A DNA stretch of 64,000 bases from Mycobacterium terramassiliense (GTDB lineage Bacteria > Actinomycetota > Actinomycetes > Mycobacteriales > Mycobacteriaceae): positions 2,186,219 to 2,250,218 of the forward strand of contig NZ_LT717701.1 of assembly GCF_900157385.1 (NCBI RefSeq), read 5' to 3'. Each line of letters begins with the position of its first letter. Position 1 is the first letter of the stretch. Under the pieces are notes generated by a model, which did no database searches, was not told the DNA's origin, and saw only the letters and a list, made by a program, of their open reading frames with translations. The position numbers and the translations under genes are program-made. Shown in pieces: positions 24,701-33,625 of the stretch.

Positions 24701-27700
24701 GCCGCCGCGCCACACACTCTTCCACCGGGGCGCAGCTTGCGGTCGACGGCGAGCATGTTGTCCTGACCGTCCCGCTGTCGGGCACCTGGATCGACATCCC
24801 GTTCCACTTGCCCGCCAACACCGCCGACGGCGGCACACCGGTGGTCTCCACCGAGGACGCCACCACCGCCATGCGCGCGGTCCTTGCTATCGCCGCAGGG
24901 GTCGACGGCCCGGATTTCTTGCCCGCGGTCTCCGACGGGACGGCCACGGTGACGGTGGATTGGGACCCCGAGCGGGTCGCGGACCACACCGGCGTCACCG
25001 CCACCTTCGGGGAGCCGCTGGCGCCCAGCCTCACCACCGTGCCCGATGCGCTGGTCGGCCTGTGCTGGCCCGCCGTTTTCGCGGCGATCGGCTCGGCGGT
25101 CACCGACACCGGCGTCGCGGTGGTGGAGGGCCTGTTGAGCCTGGTGCATCTGGACCACGCCGCTCACCTGGTCGGCAAGCTGCCAACGGCGCCGGCCCAA
25201 TTGACCGTTGCCGCAACGGCTTCGCGGGCGGTCGACACCGACATGGGCCGCGTGGTGCCGGTGTCGGTGACGATCACCTCGAGCGACGGCGCGCTGATCG
25301 CGACGCTCGGTGAGCGTTTCGCCATCCTCGGGCGCACCGGTACCGCCGAGCTCACCGACCCGGTCCGGGCCGGCGGCGCGGTCTCCGAGAACGCGACAGA
25401 CACCCCGCGTCGCCGCCGCCGCGACGTCACGCTGGCGGCGCCGGTCGACATGCGCCCGTTCGCGGTCGTCTCCGGCGACCACAACCCCATCCACACCGAT
25501 CGGGCGGCCGCGCTGCTTGCCGGCCTGGAATCGCCGATCGTGCACGGCATGTGGCTGTCGGCCGCCGCGCAGCACGCCGCGACCGCCACCGACGGTCGGG
25601 CCCGCCCGCCGGCCCGGCTGATCGGCTGGACCGCGCGATTCCTGGGCATGGTGCGCCCGGGCGACGAGGTCGACTTCCGGGTGGACCGCGTCGGAATCGA
25701 CCAGGGCGCAGAGGTTTTGGAGGTCGCGGCGCGTGTCGGCTCCGACCTGGTCATGTCGGCGACCGCCCGGCTGGCCGCCCCGAAGACGGTCTACGCTTTC
25801 CCCGGCCAGGGCATCCAGCACAAGGGCATGGGCATGGAGGTGCGGGCCCGGTCCAAGGCGGCCCGCAAGGTGTGGGACGCCGCGGACAAGTACACCCGCG
25901 AAACGCTGGGCTTCTCGGTGCTGCACGTGGTGCGCGACAACCCGACCAGCATCATCGCCAGCGGTGTGCACTACAACCACCCCGAGGGGGTGCTGTACCT
26001 GACGCAGTTCACCCAGGTCGCGATGGCCACCGTGGCCGCCGCGCAGGTCGCCGAGATGCGCGAGCAGGGCGCCTTCGTCGAGGGCGCCATCGCGTGCGGA
26101 CACTCGGTCGGCGAGTACACCGCACTGGCCTGCGTCACCGGCATCTTCGAACTCGAGGCGCTTTTGGAGGCGGTGTTCCACCGCGGCTCCAAGATGCACG
26201 ACATCGTGCCGCGTGACGAGCTGGGCCGCTCCAACTACCGGTTGGCGGCGATCCGCCCCTCGCAGATCGACCTGCCCGACGACGAGGTTTCCGCGTTTGT
26301 GGCCGGGATCGCCGAGCGCACAGGGGAATTCCTCGAGATCGTCAACTACAACCTGCGCGGCTCGCAGTACGCGATCGCCGGCGCGGTGCGCGGTCTGGAG
26401 GCCTTGGAGGCCGAGGTGGAGCGGCGCCGGGAACTCAGCGGCGGGCGGCGCTCGTTCATTCTGATACCCGGCATCGACGTGCCCTTCCATTCGCGGGTGC
26501 TGCGGGTGGGCGTGGCCGAGTTCCGCCGGTCGCTGGAGCGGCTCGTGCCGCGCGACAAGGATCCCGAAATCATCGTCGGGCGTTACATCCCCAACCTCGT
26601 GCCGCGGCCGTTCACGCTGGACCGAGACTTCATCCAGGAAATACGGGATCTGGTGCCCGCCGAGCCGCTCGACGAGATCCTGGCCGACTATGACACCTGG
26701 CGTCGTGAGCGGCCGGTTGAAATGACGCGCATCGTCTTCATCGAGCTGCTGGCGTGGCAGTTCGCCAGCCCGGTGCGCTGGATCGAGACCCAGGACCTGC
26801 TGTTCATCGAGGAGGCCGCCGGCGGTCTGGGCGTGGAGCGGTTCGTCGAGATCGGCGTGAAGTCGGCGCCGACCGTCGCCGGGCTGGCCACCAACACCCT
26901 GAAGCTGCCCGAATACGCCCACAGCACGGTGGAAGTGCTCAACGCCGAGCGCGACGTTGCCGTGCTGTTCGCCACCGACACCGACCCCGAGCCGGAGGAG
27001 GACGAGGACGTCGTCCAGGCTCCTGCCGCGGTTGACATGGCCGAAAGCGCCGCAGCCGCACCGGCTCCCGCCGCAGCTCCGTCGGGCGCTCCACGCCCCG
27101 AGGACATCGCGTTCGACGCCGCCGACGCCACCCTGGCGCTGATCGCGCTGTCGGCCAAGATGCGCATCGACCAGATCGAGGAACTCGACTCCATCGAGTC
27201 CATCACCGACGGCGCGTCGTCGCGGCGCAACCAGCTGTTGGTGGACCTCGGTTCGGAGCTGAACCTGGGCGCCATCGACGGCGCCGCCGAGGCCGACCTG
27301 GCCGGGCTGCGGACACAGGTCACCAAGCTGGCGCGCACGTACAAGCCATACGGCCCAGTGCTTTCCGACGCCATCAACGACCAGCTGCGCACGGTGCTCG
27401 GCCCGTCGGGCAAGCGTCCGGCCGCGATCGCCGAGCGGGTCAAGAAGGCCTGGGAGCTCGGCGACGGCTGGGCCAAGCACGTCACCGTGGAAGTCGCGCT
27501 GGGCACCCGCGAGGGCACCAGCGTTCGCGGGGGCGCGATGGGTCACCTGCACGAGGGCGCGCTCGCCGACGCCGCATCCGTCGACAGGGTCATCGACGCC
27601 GCGGTCGCCGCCGTCGCCGCGCGCCGCGGCATCTCGGTGGCACTCCCGTCGGCCGGCGGTGGCGGTGGCGCGACCATCGACGCCGCCGCGCTGAGCGAAT

Positions 27701-30700
27701 TCACCGATCAGATCACCGGTCGCGACGGTGTGCTCGCCTCGGCCGCCCGCCTGATCCTGGGCCAGCTGGGCCACGACAATCCGGTCAGCGCCTCGCCGGC
27801 GGCCACCGATGCCGAACTCATCGACCTGGTCACCGCCGAATTGGGTGCGGACTGGCCGCGTTTGGTGGCGCCGGTGTTCGACGCCAAGAAGGCCGTCGTG
27901 TTCGACGACCGCTGGGCCAGCGCCCGCGAGGACCTGGTCAAGCTGTGGCTGACCGACGAGGGTGACATCGACTCCGACTGGGTGCGGCTCTCCGAGCGGT
28001 TCGAGGGCACCGGACACGTGGTCGCCACCCAGGCCACCTGGTGGCAGGGCAAGTCGCTGGCCGCCGGCCGTCAGATCCACGCGTCGCTGTACGGGCGGAT
28101 CGCCGCCGGCGCCGAGAACCCGAACCCGGGCCCCTACAGCGGCGAAACCGCCGTTGTGACAGGGGCTTCCAAGGGCTCGATCGCGTCTTCGGTGGTGGCG
28201 CGGCTGCTGGATGGCGGTGCGACCGTCGTCGCGACCACGTCGAAGCTGGACGACGAGCGGCTGGCGTTCTACCGCGGGCTGTACCGCGACCACGCCCGCT
28301 ACGGCGCCGCCCTATGGGTGGTGGCGGCCAACATGGCGTCGTACTCCGACATCGATGCCCTGGTCGAATGGGTCGGTACCGAGCAATCCGAAAGCCTTGG
28401 GCCGCAGTCGATTCACATCAAGGATGCGCAGACGCCGACGCTGCTGTTCCCGTTCGCGGCGCCGCGCGTGGTCGGCGACCTGTCGGAGGCCGGTTCGCGC
28501 TCCGAGATGGAGATGAAGGTGCTGCTGTGGGCGGTGCAGCGGCTGATCGGCGGCCTGTCGAAGATCGGCGCCGAGCGCGACATCGCGTCGCGGCTGCACG
28601 TGGTGCTGCCCGGCTCGCCGAACCGCGGCATGTTCGGCGGCGACGGCGCCTACGGCGAGGCCAAGTCGGCGCTGGACGCGCTGGTGAGCCGCTGGCACGC
28701 CGAGTCGTCGTGGGCGGCCCGGGTGAGCCTGGCGCACGCGCTGATCGGCTGGACCCGCGGCACCGGGCTGATGGGCCACAACGACGCCATCGTCGATGCC
28801 GTCGAGGAGGCGGGTGTCACCACCTACTCCACCGACGAGATGGCCGCCATGCTGCTCGCCCTGTGCGACGTGGAGTCCAGGGTGGCCGCCGCCAGCAAGC
28901 CGATCGAGGCCGACCTGACCGGTGGGCTGGGCGACGCCCACCTCGACATGGCCGAGCTCGCCGCCAAGGCGCGCGAGGAAATGTCAGCCGAGGTCGCCGC
29001 GGACGACGGTGCGGCCGAGGGCACCATTGCTGCGCTGCCGTCGCCCCCCCGCGGATTCAAACCGGCGCCACCCCCGCAATGGGACGACCTCGACGTCGAC
29101 CCGGCCGACCTGGTGGTGATCGTCGGCGGCGCCGAACTCGGCCCGTACGGTTCGTCGCGCACCCGCTTCGAGATGGAGGTCGACAACGAGCTGTCGGCCG
29201 CCGGCGTCCTCGAGCTGGCGTGGACCACCGGGTTGATCCGCTGGGAAGACGACCCCCAACCCGGTTGGTACGACACCGAATCCGGAGAGCTGGTCGACGA
29301 GTCGGAGCTGGTCGAGCGCTACCACGACACCGTGGTGGAGCGCTGCGGCATCCGAGAGTTCGTCGACGACGGCGCGATCGACCCCGATCACGCGTCCCCG
29401 CTGCTGGTGTCGGTGTTCCTGGAGAAGGACTTCGCGTTCGTGGTGTCCTCGGAATCCGACGCGCGGGCCTTCGCCGAATTCGACCCGGAGCACACCGTCA
29501 TCCGGCCGGTGCCCGACTCGAGTGACTGGCAGGTCATCCGCAAGGCCGGCACCGAGATCCGGGTGCCGCGAAAGACCAAGCTGTCGCGGGTGGTCGGCGG
29601 CCAGGTGCCGACCGGGTTCGACCCGACGGTGTGGGGCATCAGCCCGGACATGGCGAGTTCCATTGACCGGCTCGCGGTGTGGAACATCGTGGCGACCGTC
29701 GACGCATTCCTGTCCGCCGGCTTCAGCCCGGCCGAGGTGATGCGCTACGTCCACCCGAGCATGGTTGCCAACACCATGGGCACCGGGATGGGCGGCGGCA
29801 CGTCGATGCAGACGATGTACCACGGGAACCTGTTGGGCCGTAACAAGCCGAACGACATCTTCCAAGAGGTGCTGCCCAATATCGTTGCGGCGCACGTGGT
29901 CCAGTCCTACATCGGCAGCTACGGCGCGATGATTCACCCCGTTGCCGCGTGCGCGACCGCGGCGGTGTCGGTCGAGGAGGGCGTCGACAAGATCCGGCTC
30001 GGCAAGGCCGAAATGGTGGTCGCCGGCGGCATCGACGACCTCACGCTGGAGGGCATCATCGGCTTCGGTGACATGGCGGCCACCGCCGACACCGGCATGA
30101 TGCGCGGTCGGGGCATCCACGACTCGAAGTTCTCCCGGCCCAACGACCGGCGCCGGCTCGGCTTCGTCGAGGCTCAGGGTGGCGGCACCATCCTGCTGGC
30201 GCGCGGTGACCTGGCGCTCAAGATGGGGTTGCCGGTGCTGGCGGTGGTGGCCTTCGCGCAGTCGTTCGGTGACGGCGTGCACACCTCGATCCCGGCGCCG
30301 GGCCTGGGGGCGCTGGGCGCGGGCCGCGGCGGCAAGGACTCGCCGCTGGCGCGCGCGCTGGCCAAGCTCGGCGTGGGCGCCGACGACGTCGCGGTGATCT
30401 CCAAGCACGACACGTCGACGCTGGCCAACGATCCCAACGAAACCGAGTTGCACGAGCGACTGGCGGACTCGCTGGGCCGCTCCGAGGGTGCGCCGCTGTT
30501 CGTGGTGTCGCAGAAGAGCCTCACCGGCCACGCCAAGGGCGGCGCGGCGGTGTTCCAGATGATGGGGCTGTGCCAGATGCTGCGCGACGGGGTGATTCCG
30601 CCCAACCGCAGCCTGGACTGCGTCGACGACGAGCTCGCCGGCTCCGCCCACTTCGTGTGGGTGCGCGAGACGCTGCGGCTCGGCGAGAAGTTCCCGCTGA

Positions 30701-31002
30701 AGGCGGGGATGCTGACGAGCCTCGGGTTCGGGCACGTGTCCGGCCTGGTGGCGCTGGTGCACCCGCAGGCGTTCATCGCCGCGCTGGATGCCGACCAGCG
30801 CGCCGACTACCAGCGGCGCGCGGAGGCCCGCCTGCTGGCCGGTCAGCGCAGGCTGGTTTCGGCCATCGCCGGGGGGCCGCCGATGTACGAGCGGCCGCCG
30901 GACCGTCGCTTCGGCCATGACGCGCCGGAGAAGAGCCAGGAGGCGGCGATGCTGCTGAATCCGGCCGCCCGGCTCGGCGAGGACGAGGCTTTCGTCGGAT
31001 GA
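21793..31002 (+). CDS. fas: Type I fatty acid synthase
   Basis: This 3069-residue multifunctional FAS-I makes C16-C26 acyl-CoAs for lipids and mycolic acids. Domains in order: acetyl transferase (GHSQG, Ser149), enoyl reductase (MTPTTVDAKIVAAAANAGHW, about residues 425-800), dehydratase hotdog (GDHNPIH, His1230 region), malonyl/palmitoyl transferase (GHSVGEY, Ser1438), acyl carrier domain (DGASSRRNQ, phosphopantetheine serine about 1809), ketoreductase (VTGASKGSIA, about 2120) and ketosynthase (VAACATAA, Cys2720; KHDTSTLAN; LTGHAKGG). Length matches other mycobacterial Fas proteins. GTG 21793 gives the expected N-terminus VTIHEHDRV. AcpS, which adds the phosphopantetheine, follows 28 bp downstream. 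Confidence 0.99.
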   Translation: MTIHEHDRVSADRDGAGPHKTDALVDRLTAGEAYAVAFGGQGSAWLETLEELVSSAGIESDLANLVGEVELLLEPVAKELVVVRPIGFEPLTWVRALAAEDPVPSDKHLTSAAVSIPGVLLTQMAAARALSRQGMDWAATPPVAVVGHSQGVLAVEAFRAAGARDVELLALAQLIGAAGTLVARRRGISVLGNRPPMVSVTNADPDRVRRLLDEFAQDVRTVLPPVLSIRNGRRSVVITGTPEQLSRFELYCQQISDKEEADRKNKVRGGDVFAPVFDPVRVEVGFHTPRLADGIDIVAGWAEKVGLDAERARKLTEAILVGGVDWVDEITHVHQAGARWILDLGPGDILTRLTAPVIRGLGIGIVPAATRGGQRNLFTVGAVPEVARAWSTYAPTVVSLPDGRVKLSTKFTRLTGRSPILLAGMTPTTVDAKIVAAAANAGHWAELAGGGQVTEEIFAARVEELSTLLEPGRTYQFNALFLDPYLWKLQVGGKRLVQKARQSGAAIDGLVISAGIPDLEEAVELIGELNDVGISHVVFKPGTVEQIRSVIRIATEVPTKPVIMHIEGGRAGGHHSWEDLDDLLLATYSELRSRPNITVCVGGGIGTPERAAEYLSGRWAQSYGFPLMPIDGILVGTAAMATLESTTSPSVKRMLVETNGTDQWISAGKAQGGMASSRSQLGADIHEIDNSASRCGRLLDEVAGDADAVAERRDEIIAAMANTAKPYFGDVAEMTYLQWLQRYVELTIGEGNSTADTAAPGSPWLADTWRDRFQQMLQRAEARLHARDFGPIETRFDDAALLERPDEAIATLLAHYPDAESVQLHPADVPFFVTLCKTLGKPVNFVPVVDKDVRRWWRSDSLWQAHDARYDADQVCIIPGTAAVAGITRMDEPVGELLDRFEQAAIDEVLSSNGQPRAVTSRRLGRPDVTGPLAVVLDAPDVQWAGRTTTNPVHRIADPADWLVHDGPESRRATHSSTGAQLAVDGEHVVLTVPLSGTWIDIPFHLPANTADGGTPVVSTEDATTAMRAVLAIAAGVDGPDFLPAVSDGTATVTVDWDPERVADHTGVTATFGEPLAPSLTTVPDALVGLCWPAVFAAIGSAVTDTGVAVVEGLLSLVHLDHAAHLVGKLPTAPAQLTVAATASRAVDTDMGRVVPVSVTITSSDGALIATLGERFAILGRTGTAELTDPVRAGGAVSENATDTPRRRRRDVTLAAPVDMRPFAVVSGDHNPIHTDRAAALLAGLESPIVHGMWLSAAAQHAATATDGRARPPARLIGWTARFLGMVRPGDEVDFRVDRVGIDQGAEVLEVAARVGSDLVMSATARLAAPKTVYAFPGQGIQHKGMGMEVRARSKAARKVWDAADKYTRETLGFSVLHVVRDNPTSIIASGVHYNHPEGVLYLTQFTQVAMATVAAAQVAEMREQGAFVEGAIACGHSVGEYTALACVTGIFELEALLEAVFHRGSKMHDIVPRDELGRSNYRLAAIRPSQIDLPDDEVSAFVAGIAERTGEFLEIVNYNLRGSQYAIAGAVRGLEALEAEVERRRELSGGRRSFILIPGIDVPFHSRVLRVGVAEFRRSLERLVPRDKDPEIIVGRYIPNLVPRPFTLDRDFIQEIRDLVPAEPLDEILADYDTWRRERPVEMTRIVFIELLAWQFASPVRWIETQDLLFIEEAAGGLGVERFVEIGVKSAPTVAGLATNTLKLPEYAHSTVEVLNAERDVAVLFATDTDPEPEEDEDVVQAPAAVDMAESAAAAPAPAAAPSGAPRPEDIAFDAADATLALIALSAKMRIDQIEELDSIESITDGASSRRNQLLVDLGSELNLGAIDGAAEADLAGLRTQVTKLARTYKPYGPVLSDAINDQLRTVLGPSGKRPAAIAERVKKAWELGDGWAKHVTVEVALGTREGTSVRGGAMGHLHEGALADAASVDRVIDAAVAAVAARRGISVALPSAGGGGGATIDAAALSEFTDQITGRDGVLASAARLILGQLGHDNPVSASPAATDAELIDLVTAELGADWPRLVAPVFDAKKAVVFDDRWASAREDLVKLWLTDEGDIDSDWVRLSERFEGTGHVVATQATWWQGKSLAAGRQIHASLYGRIAAGAENPNPGPYSGETAVVTGASKGSIASSVVARLLDGGATVVATTSKLDDERLAFYRGLYRDHARYGAALWVVAANMASYSDIDALVEWVGTEQSESLGPQSIHIKDAQTPTLLFPFAAPRVVGDLSEAGSRSEMEMKVLLWAVQRLIGGLSKIGAERDIASRLHVVLPGSPNRGMFGGDGAYGEAKSALDALVSRWHAESSWAARVSLAHALIGWTRGTGLMGHNDAIVDAVEEAGVTTYSTDEMAAMLLALCDVESRVAAASKPIEADLTGGLGDAHLDMAELAAKAREEMSAEVAADDGAAEGTIAALPSPPRGFKPAPPPQWDDLDVDPADLVVIVGGAELGPYGSSRTRFEMEVDNELSAAGVLELAWTTGLIRWEDDPQPGWYDTESGELVDESELVERYHDTVVERCGIREFVDDGAIDPDHASPLLVSVFLEKDFAFVVSSESDARAFAEFDPEHTVIRPVPDSSDWQVIRKAGTEIRVPRKTKLSRVVGGQVPTGFDPTVWGISPDMASSIDRLAVWNIVATVDAFLSAGFSPAEVMRYVHPSMVANTMGTGMGGGTSMQTMYHGNLLGRNKPNDIFQEVLPNIVAAHVVQSYIGSYGAMIHPVAACATAAVSVEEGVDKIRLGKAEMVVAGGIDDLTLEGIIGFGDMAATADTGMMRGRGIHDSKFSRPNDRRRLGFVEAQGGGTILLARGDLALKMGLPVLAVVAFAQSFGDGVHTSIPAPGLGALGAGRGGKDSPLARALAKLGVGADDVAVISKHDTSTLANDPNETELHERLADSLGRSEGAPLFVVSQKSLTGHAKGGAAVFQMMGLCQMLRDGVIPPNRSLDCVDDELAGSAHFVWVRETLRLGEKFPLKAGMLTSLGFGHVSGLVALVHPQAFIAALDADQRADYQRRAEARLLAGQRRLVSAIAGGPPMYERPPDRRFGHDAPEKSQEAAMLLNPAARLGEDEAFVG

Positions 31003-31015
31003 CGTCGGTCATCCG
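30996..31015. other. Perfect 8-bp stem hairpin over the fas stop codon
   Basis: CGGATGAC-GTCG-GTCATCCG is a perfect 8-bp inverted repeat with a 4-nt loop. It contains the fas TGA and ends just before TAACCT (31017-31022), itself 8 nt before the acpS ATG. It could be an RNA hairpin at the gene junction or a DNA operator for an acpS promoter. No T-run follows, so a classical terminator is unlikely. Confidence 0.55.
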
Positions 31016-31030
31016 ATAACCTGGCCAGCC

Positions 31031-31423
31031 ATGGGCATTGTCGGAGTGGGGATCGACGTCGTCTCCATCCCCGATTTCGCCGAACAGGTCGACCAGCCGG
31101 GAACCGTGTTCGCCGAGACGTTCACGCCGGGTGAGCGCCGCGACGCCTCCGACAAGAGCTCGTCGGCCGCCCGTCACCTGGCCGCCCGATGGGCCGCCAA
31201 GGAGGCGGTGATCAAGGCGTGGTCGGGCTCCCGGTTCGCCCAACGGCCCATGCTGCCGGAGGACATCCACCGCGACATCGAGGTGGTCACCGACATGTGG
31301 GGCCGACCGCGCGTGCGGTTGACCGGCGACATCGCCAAGCACCTGGCCGACGTGACGATCCATGTGTCGCTGACGCACGAGGGCGATACCGCGGCCGCGG
31401 TGGCCATCCTGGAGACCACGTGA
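31031..31423 (+). CDS. acpS: Holo-[acyl-carrier-protein] synthase (4'-phosphopantetheinyl transferase)
   Basis: This 130-residue AcpS transfers phosphopantetheine from CoA to the ACP domain of Fas and to free ACP. The Mg-binding motifs GVGIDVVSIPDF (Asp9) and WAAKEAVIKAWSG (Glu in the second motif) are intact, and SLTHEGDTAAAVAI is the usual C-terminal strand. It is directly downstream of fas, as in other mycobacteria. A TAACCT box 8 nt before the ATG suggests an additional leaderless transcript starting at acpS. Confidence 0.97.
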   Translation: MGIVGVGIDVVSIPDFAEQVDQPGTVFAETFTPGERRDASDKSSSAARHLAARWAAKEAVIKAWSGSRFAQRPMLPEDIHRDIEVVTDMWGRPRVRLTGDIAKHLADVTIHVSLTHEGDTAAAVAILETT

Positions 31424-31426
31424 CGG

Positions 31427-31488
31427 CGCGAGCGTGCGTGTTGGTACACGACACGCCGGTAGCCGGCGGCATTCTGCGCACGCTCGCG
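31427..31488. terminator. Terminator-like nested inverted repeats after acpS
   Basis: A perfect 12-bp inverted repeat (CGCGAGCGTGCG at 31427-31438, CGCACGCTCGCG at 31477-31488) encloses a second perfect stem, CGCCGG-TAG-CCGGCG, at 31454-31468. It begins 3 bp after the acpS stop codon. There is no U-tract, which is usual for mycobacterial terminators. It may end the fas-acpS transcript before the peptidase gene. Confidence 0.55.
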
Positions 31489-31504
31489 GGATAACGGGAC
31501 GCAC

Positions 31505-32830
31505 ATGAGCGCGATGACCGAGCGCGTGCGCGAGGTGTTGCCGTCGGTGCGCCGCGACCTCGAGGACCTGGTGCGCATCGAATCGGTGTGGGCCGACCCC
31601 GCCCGGCGCGACGAGGTGCACCGCAGCGCGCGGGCGGTGGCGGACCTGTTGTCGCAGGCGGGTTTTGGCGAGGTGAACATCGTCAGCGAGGGCGGGGCGC
31701 CGGCGGTCATCGCGCGGCATCCGGCGCCGCCCGGGGCGCCGACGGTGCTGCTGTACGCGCACCACGACGTGCAGCCCGAGGGTGACCGCGGCCAGTGGGC
31801 GTCGCCGCCTTTCGAGCCCACCGAACGCGACGGGCGGCTCTACGGCCGCGGCAGCGCCGACGACAAGGCCGGCATCGCAACGCATTTGGCGGCGTTTCGG
31901 GCGCACGGCGGCCAACCGCCGGTGGGCGTCACGGTGTTTGTGGAGGGCGAGGAGGAATCCGGCTCGCCGTCACTGGGCCGGTTGCTCGCCGCGCACCGCG
32001 ACGCGCTGGCCGCCGACGTGATCGTCATCGCCGACTCCGACAACTGGAGCACCGACGTTCCCGCGTTGACCGTGTCGCTGCGCGGCCTGGTCGATTGCGT
32101 CGTCGAGGTCGCCACGCTCGACCATGGCCTGCACTCCGGTATCTGGGGTGGCGTGGTGCCCGACGCGCTGACGGTGCTGGTGCGGTTGCTGGCCAGCCTG
32201 CACGACGACGACGGCAACGTGGCCGTCGACGGCCTGCACGAAAGTACCGCGGCCACGGTGGATTACCCACCCGACCGGGTACGCGCCGACTCTGGCCTGC
32301 TGGACGGGGTGTCCGAGATCGGCTCCGGCTCGGTGCCGCAGCGCCTGTGGGCCAAACCCGCGATCACCGTGATCGGCATCGACACCACGCCCATCGAGAA
32401 GGCGTCGAACACGCTGATCCCGCGGGCCCGCGCCAAGGTCAGCATGCGGGTCGCGCCCGGCGGCGACGCCGAGGCACACCTGGACGCGTTGACGGCGCAT
32501 CTGCGAGAGCATGCGCCGTGGGGGGCGCGGGTCACTGTCACCCGCGGCGACGTCGGCGAGCCCTACGCCATCGATGCCAGCGGCCCCGTGTACGACGCCG
32601 CGCGGGCGGCGTTCCGGCAGGCGTGGGGCGTCGAGCCGATCGACATGGGCATGGGCGGCTCGATCCCCTTCATCGCGGAGTTCGCGGCCGCCTTCCCGCA
32701 GGCGAAGATCCTCGTCACCGGCGTCGAAGACCCCGCTACGCAGGCGCACAGCATCAACGAGAGCCTGCACCTGGGCGTGCTGGAACGCGCGGCGGTCGCG
32801 GAGGCGCTGCTGCTGGCCGGCCTGGGCTAG
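31505..32830 (+). CDS. M20-family metallopeptidase (dipeptidase-like, Rv2522c-like)
   Basis: This 441-residue zinc peptidase has the metal ligands in YAHHDVQPEG, GRGSADDKAG (bridging Asp), EGEEESGSP (catalytic Glu plus ligand), ADSDN and AHSINES. It also has the dimerisation/lid domain inserted at TVSLRGLVDCVVEVATLDHGLHSG. It hydrolyses dipeptides or N-acyl amino acids in the cytosol. In M. tuberculosis an M20 peptidase also sits next to acpS; a functional link to fatty acid synthesis is not known. It ends in a 4-bp convergent overlap with bcp. Confidence 0.93.
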   Translation: MSAMTERVREVLPSVRRDLEDLVRIESVWADPARRDEVHRSARAVADLLSQAGFGEVNIVSEGGAPAVIARHPAPPGAPTVLLYAHHDVQPEGDRGQWASPPFEPTERDGRLYGRGSADDKAGIATHLAAFRAHGGQPPVGVTVFVEGEEESGSPSLGRLLAAHRDALAADVIVIADSDNWSTDVPALTVSLRGLVDCVVEVATLDHGLHSGIWGGVVPDALTVLVRLLASLHDDDGNVAVDGLHESTAATVDYPPDRVRADSGLLDGVSEIGSGSVPQRLWAKPAITVIGIDTTPIEKASNTLIPRARAKVSMRVAPGGDAEAHLDALTAHLREHAPWGARVTVTRGDVGEPYAIDASGPVYDAARAAFRQAWGVEPIDMGMGGSIPFIAEFAAAFPQAKILVTGVEDPATQAHSINESLHLGVLERAAVAEALLLAGLG

Positions 32831-33300
32831 AGGGACAGGTCGCGCCGCAGTTTGGCGACGTGGCCGGTGGCCTTGACGTTGTACTGCGCGACGGCGATCT
32901 TGCCCCTCTCGTCGACCAGGAACGTCGAGCGGATCACGCCGGTGACGGTCTTGCCGTACATCTGCTTTTCGCCGTAGGCGCCCCAGGCCGTGAGCACCTT
33001 GCGGTCGGGATCGGACAGCAGCGGAAACGTCAGCTTCTCGGCGTCGCGGAACTTGGCCAGCTTCTCCGGCTTGTCGGGGGAGATGCCCACCACGGCGACG
33101 CCGGCGTCGTTGAGGTCGCTGAGGTTGTCGCGAAAGTCGCAGGCCTGCTTGGTGCATCCGGGTGTGGAGGCGGCCGGGTAGAAGTACACGATGACGCGGC
33201 GGCCCTTGTAGTCGGCCAGCGACACCGTGTTGCCGTCGGCGTCGGGCAGGCTGAAGGAGGGCGCTTTGTCGCCCGGGGCGAGCCGCGTGGTCTCGGTCAA
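32827..33300 (-). CDS. bcp: Thiol peroxidase of the Bcp/PrxQ type
   Basis: This 157-residue peroxiredoxin has the peroxidatic Cys49 and resolving Cys54 in TPGCTKQACDF, the PrxQ arrangement with both cysteines on one helix. The thioredoxin fold is visible from GDKAPSFSLPDADG to RSTFLVDERGKI. It reduces hydrogen peroxide and organic or lipid hydroperoxides using thioredoxin. The synteny fas-acpS-peptidase-bcp matches the M. tuberculosis chromosome. The gene is transcribed towards the peptidase, with which it overlaps by 4 bp. Confidence 0.96.
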   Translation of the reverse strand: MTETTRLAPGDKAPSFSLPDADGNTVSLADYKGRRVIVYFYPAASTPGCTKQACDFRDNLSDLNDAGVAVVGISPDKPEKLAKFRDAEKLTFPLLSDPDRKVLTAWGAYGEKQMYGKTVTGVIRSTFLVDERGKIAVAQYNVKATGHVAKLRRDLSL

Positions 33301-33394
33301 CGTGAGTCCTTTCTGTTCACCGCCGCGTCGGGGTTGTCGCCGGCTGATCTAGGGTAGTGCCTCAGGTGCATAGGCGGACTGGGAGGACAGACAC

Positions 33395-33622
33395 GTGGCG
33401 GACCGGGACCCCGAGGCCATCAAGCGGGACATCGACGTCGCCCGCGACCAGCTGGCGGCCACCGTCGATTCGCTTGCCGAGCGCGCCAACCCGCGCCGCC
33501 TCGCCGACGACCTGAGGGCGCGGGCGGTCGAATTCGTGAAGAAGCCCGTGGTGATCGCGTCGCTGGTCGGGATCTCCTCGGTCGTGGTGATCGTGGTGGT
33601 CCGCCGGGTCCGGGACCGCTGA
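33395..33622 (+). CDS. DUF3618 small membrane protein (Rv2520c-like)
   Basis: This 75-residue protein has the DUF3618 signature (PEAIKRDIDVARDQLAATVDSLAERANPRRL) followed by one transmembrane helix (VIASLVGISSVVVIVVV) and a basic tail. It is a likely inner-membrane protein of unknown function; related proteins occur beside bcp in other mycobacteria. GTG 33395 has GGAGG 8 nt upstream, and a TAGGGT -10 box lies at 33350-33355. Its stop is 3 bp from the convergent DUF3556 stop. Confidence 0.9.
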   Translation: MADRDPEAIKRDIDVARDQLAATVDSLAERANPRRLADDLRARAVEFVKKPVVIASLVGISSVVVIVVVRRVRDR

Positions 33623-33625
33623 CAG

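Noticed and set aside
22237..28293. A 2018-codon open frame antisense to fas
   Set aside because: It mirrors the codon bias of fas on the opposite strand, has no recognisable domain, and fas itself is unambiguous. Long antisense frames are expected in GC-rich DNA.
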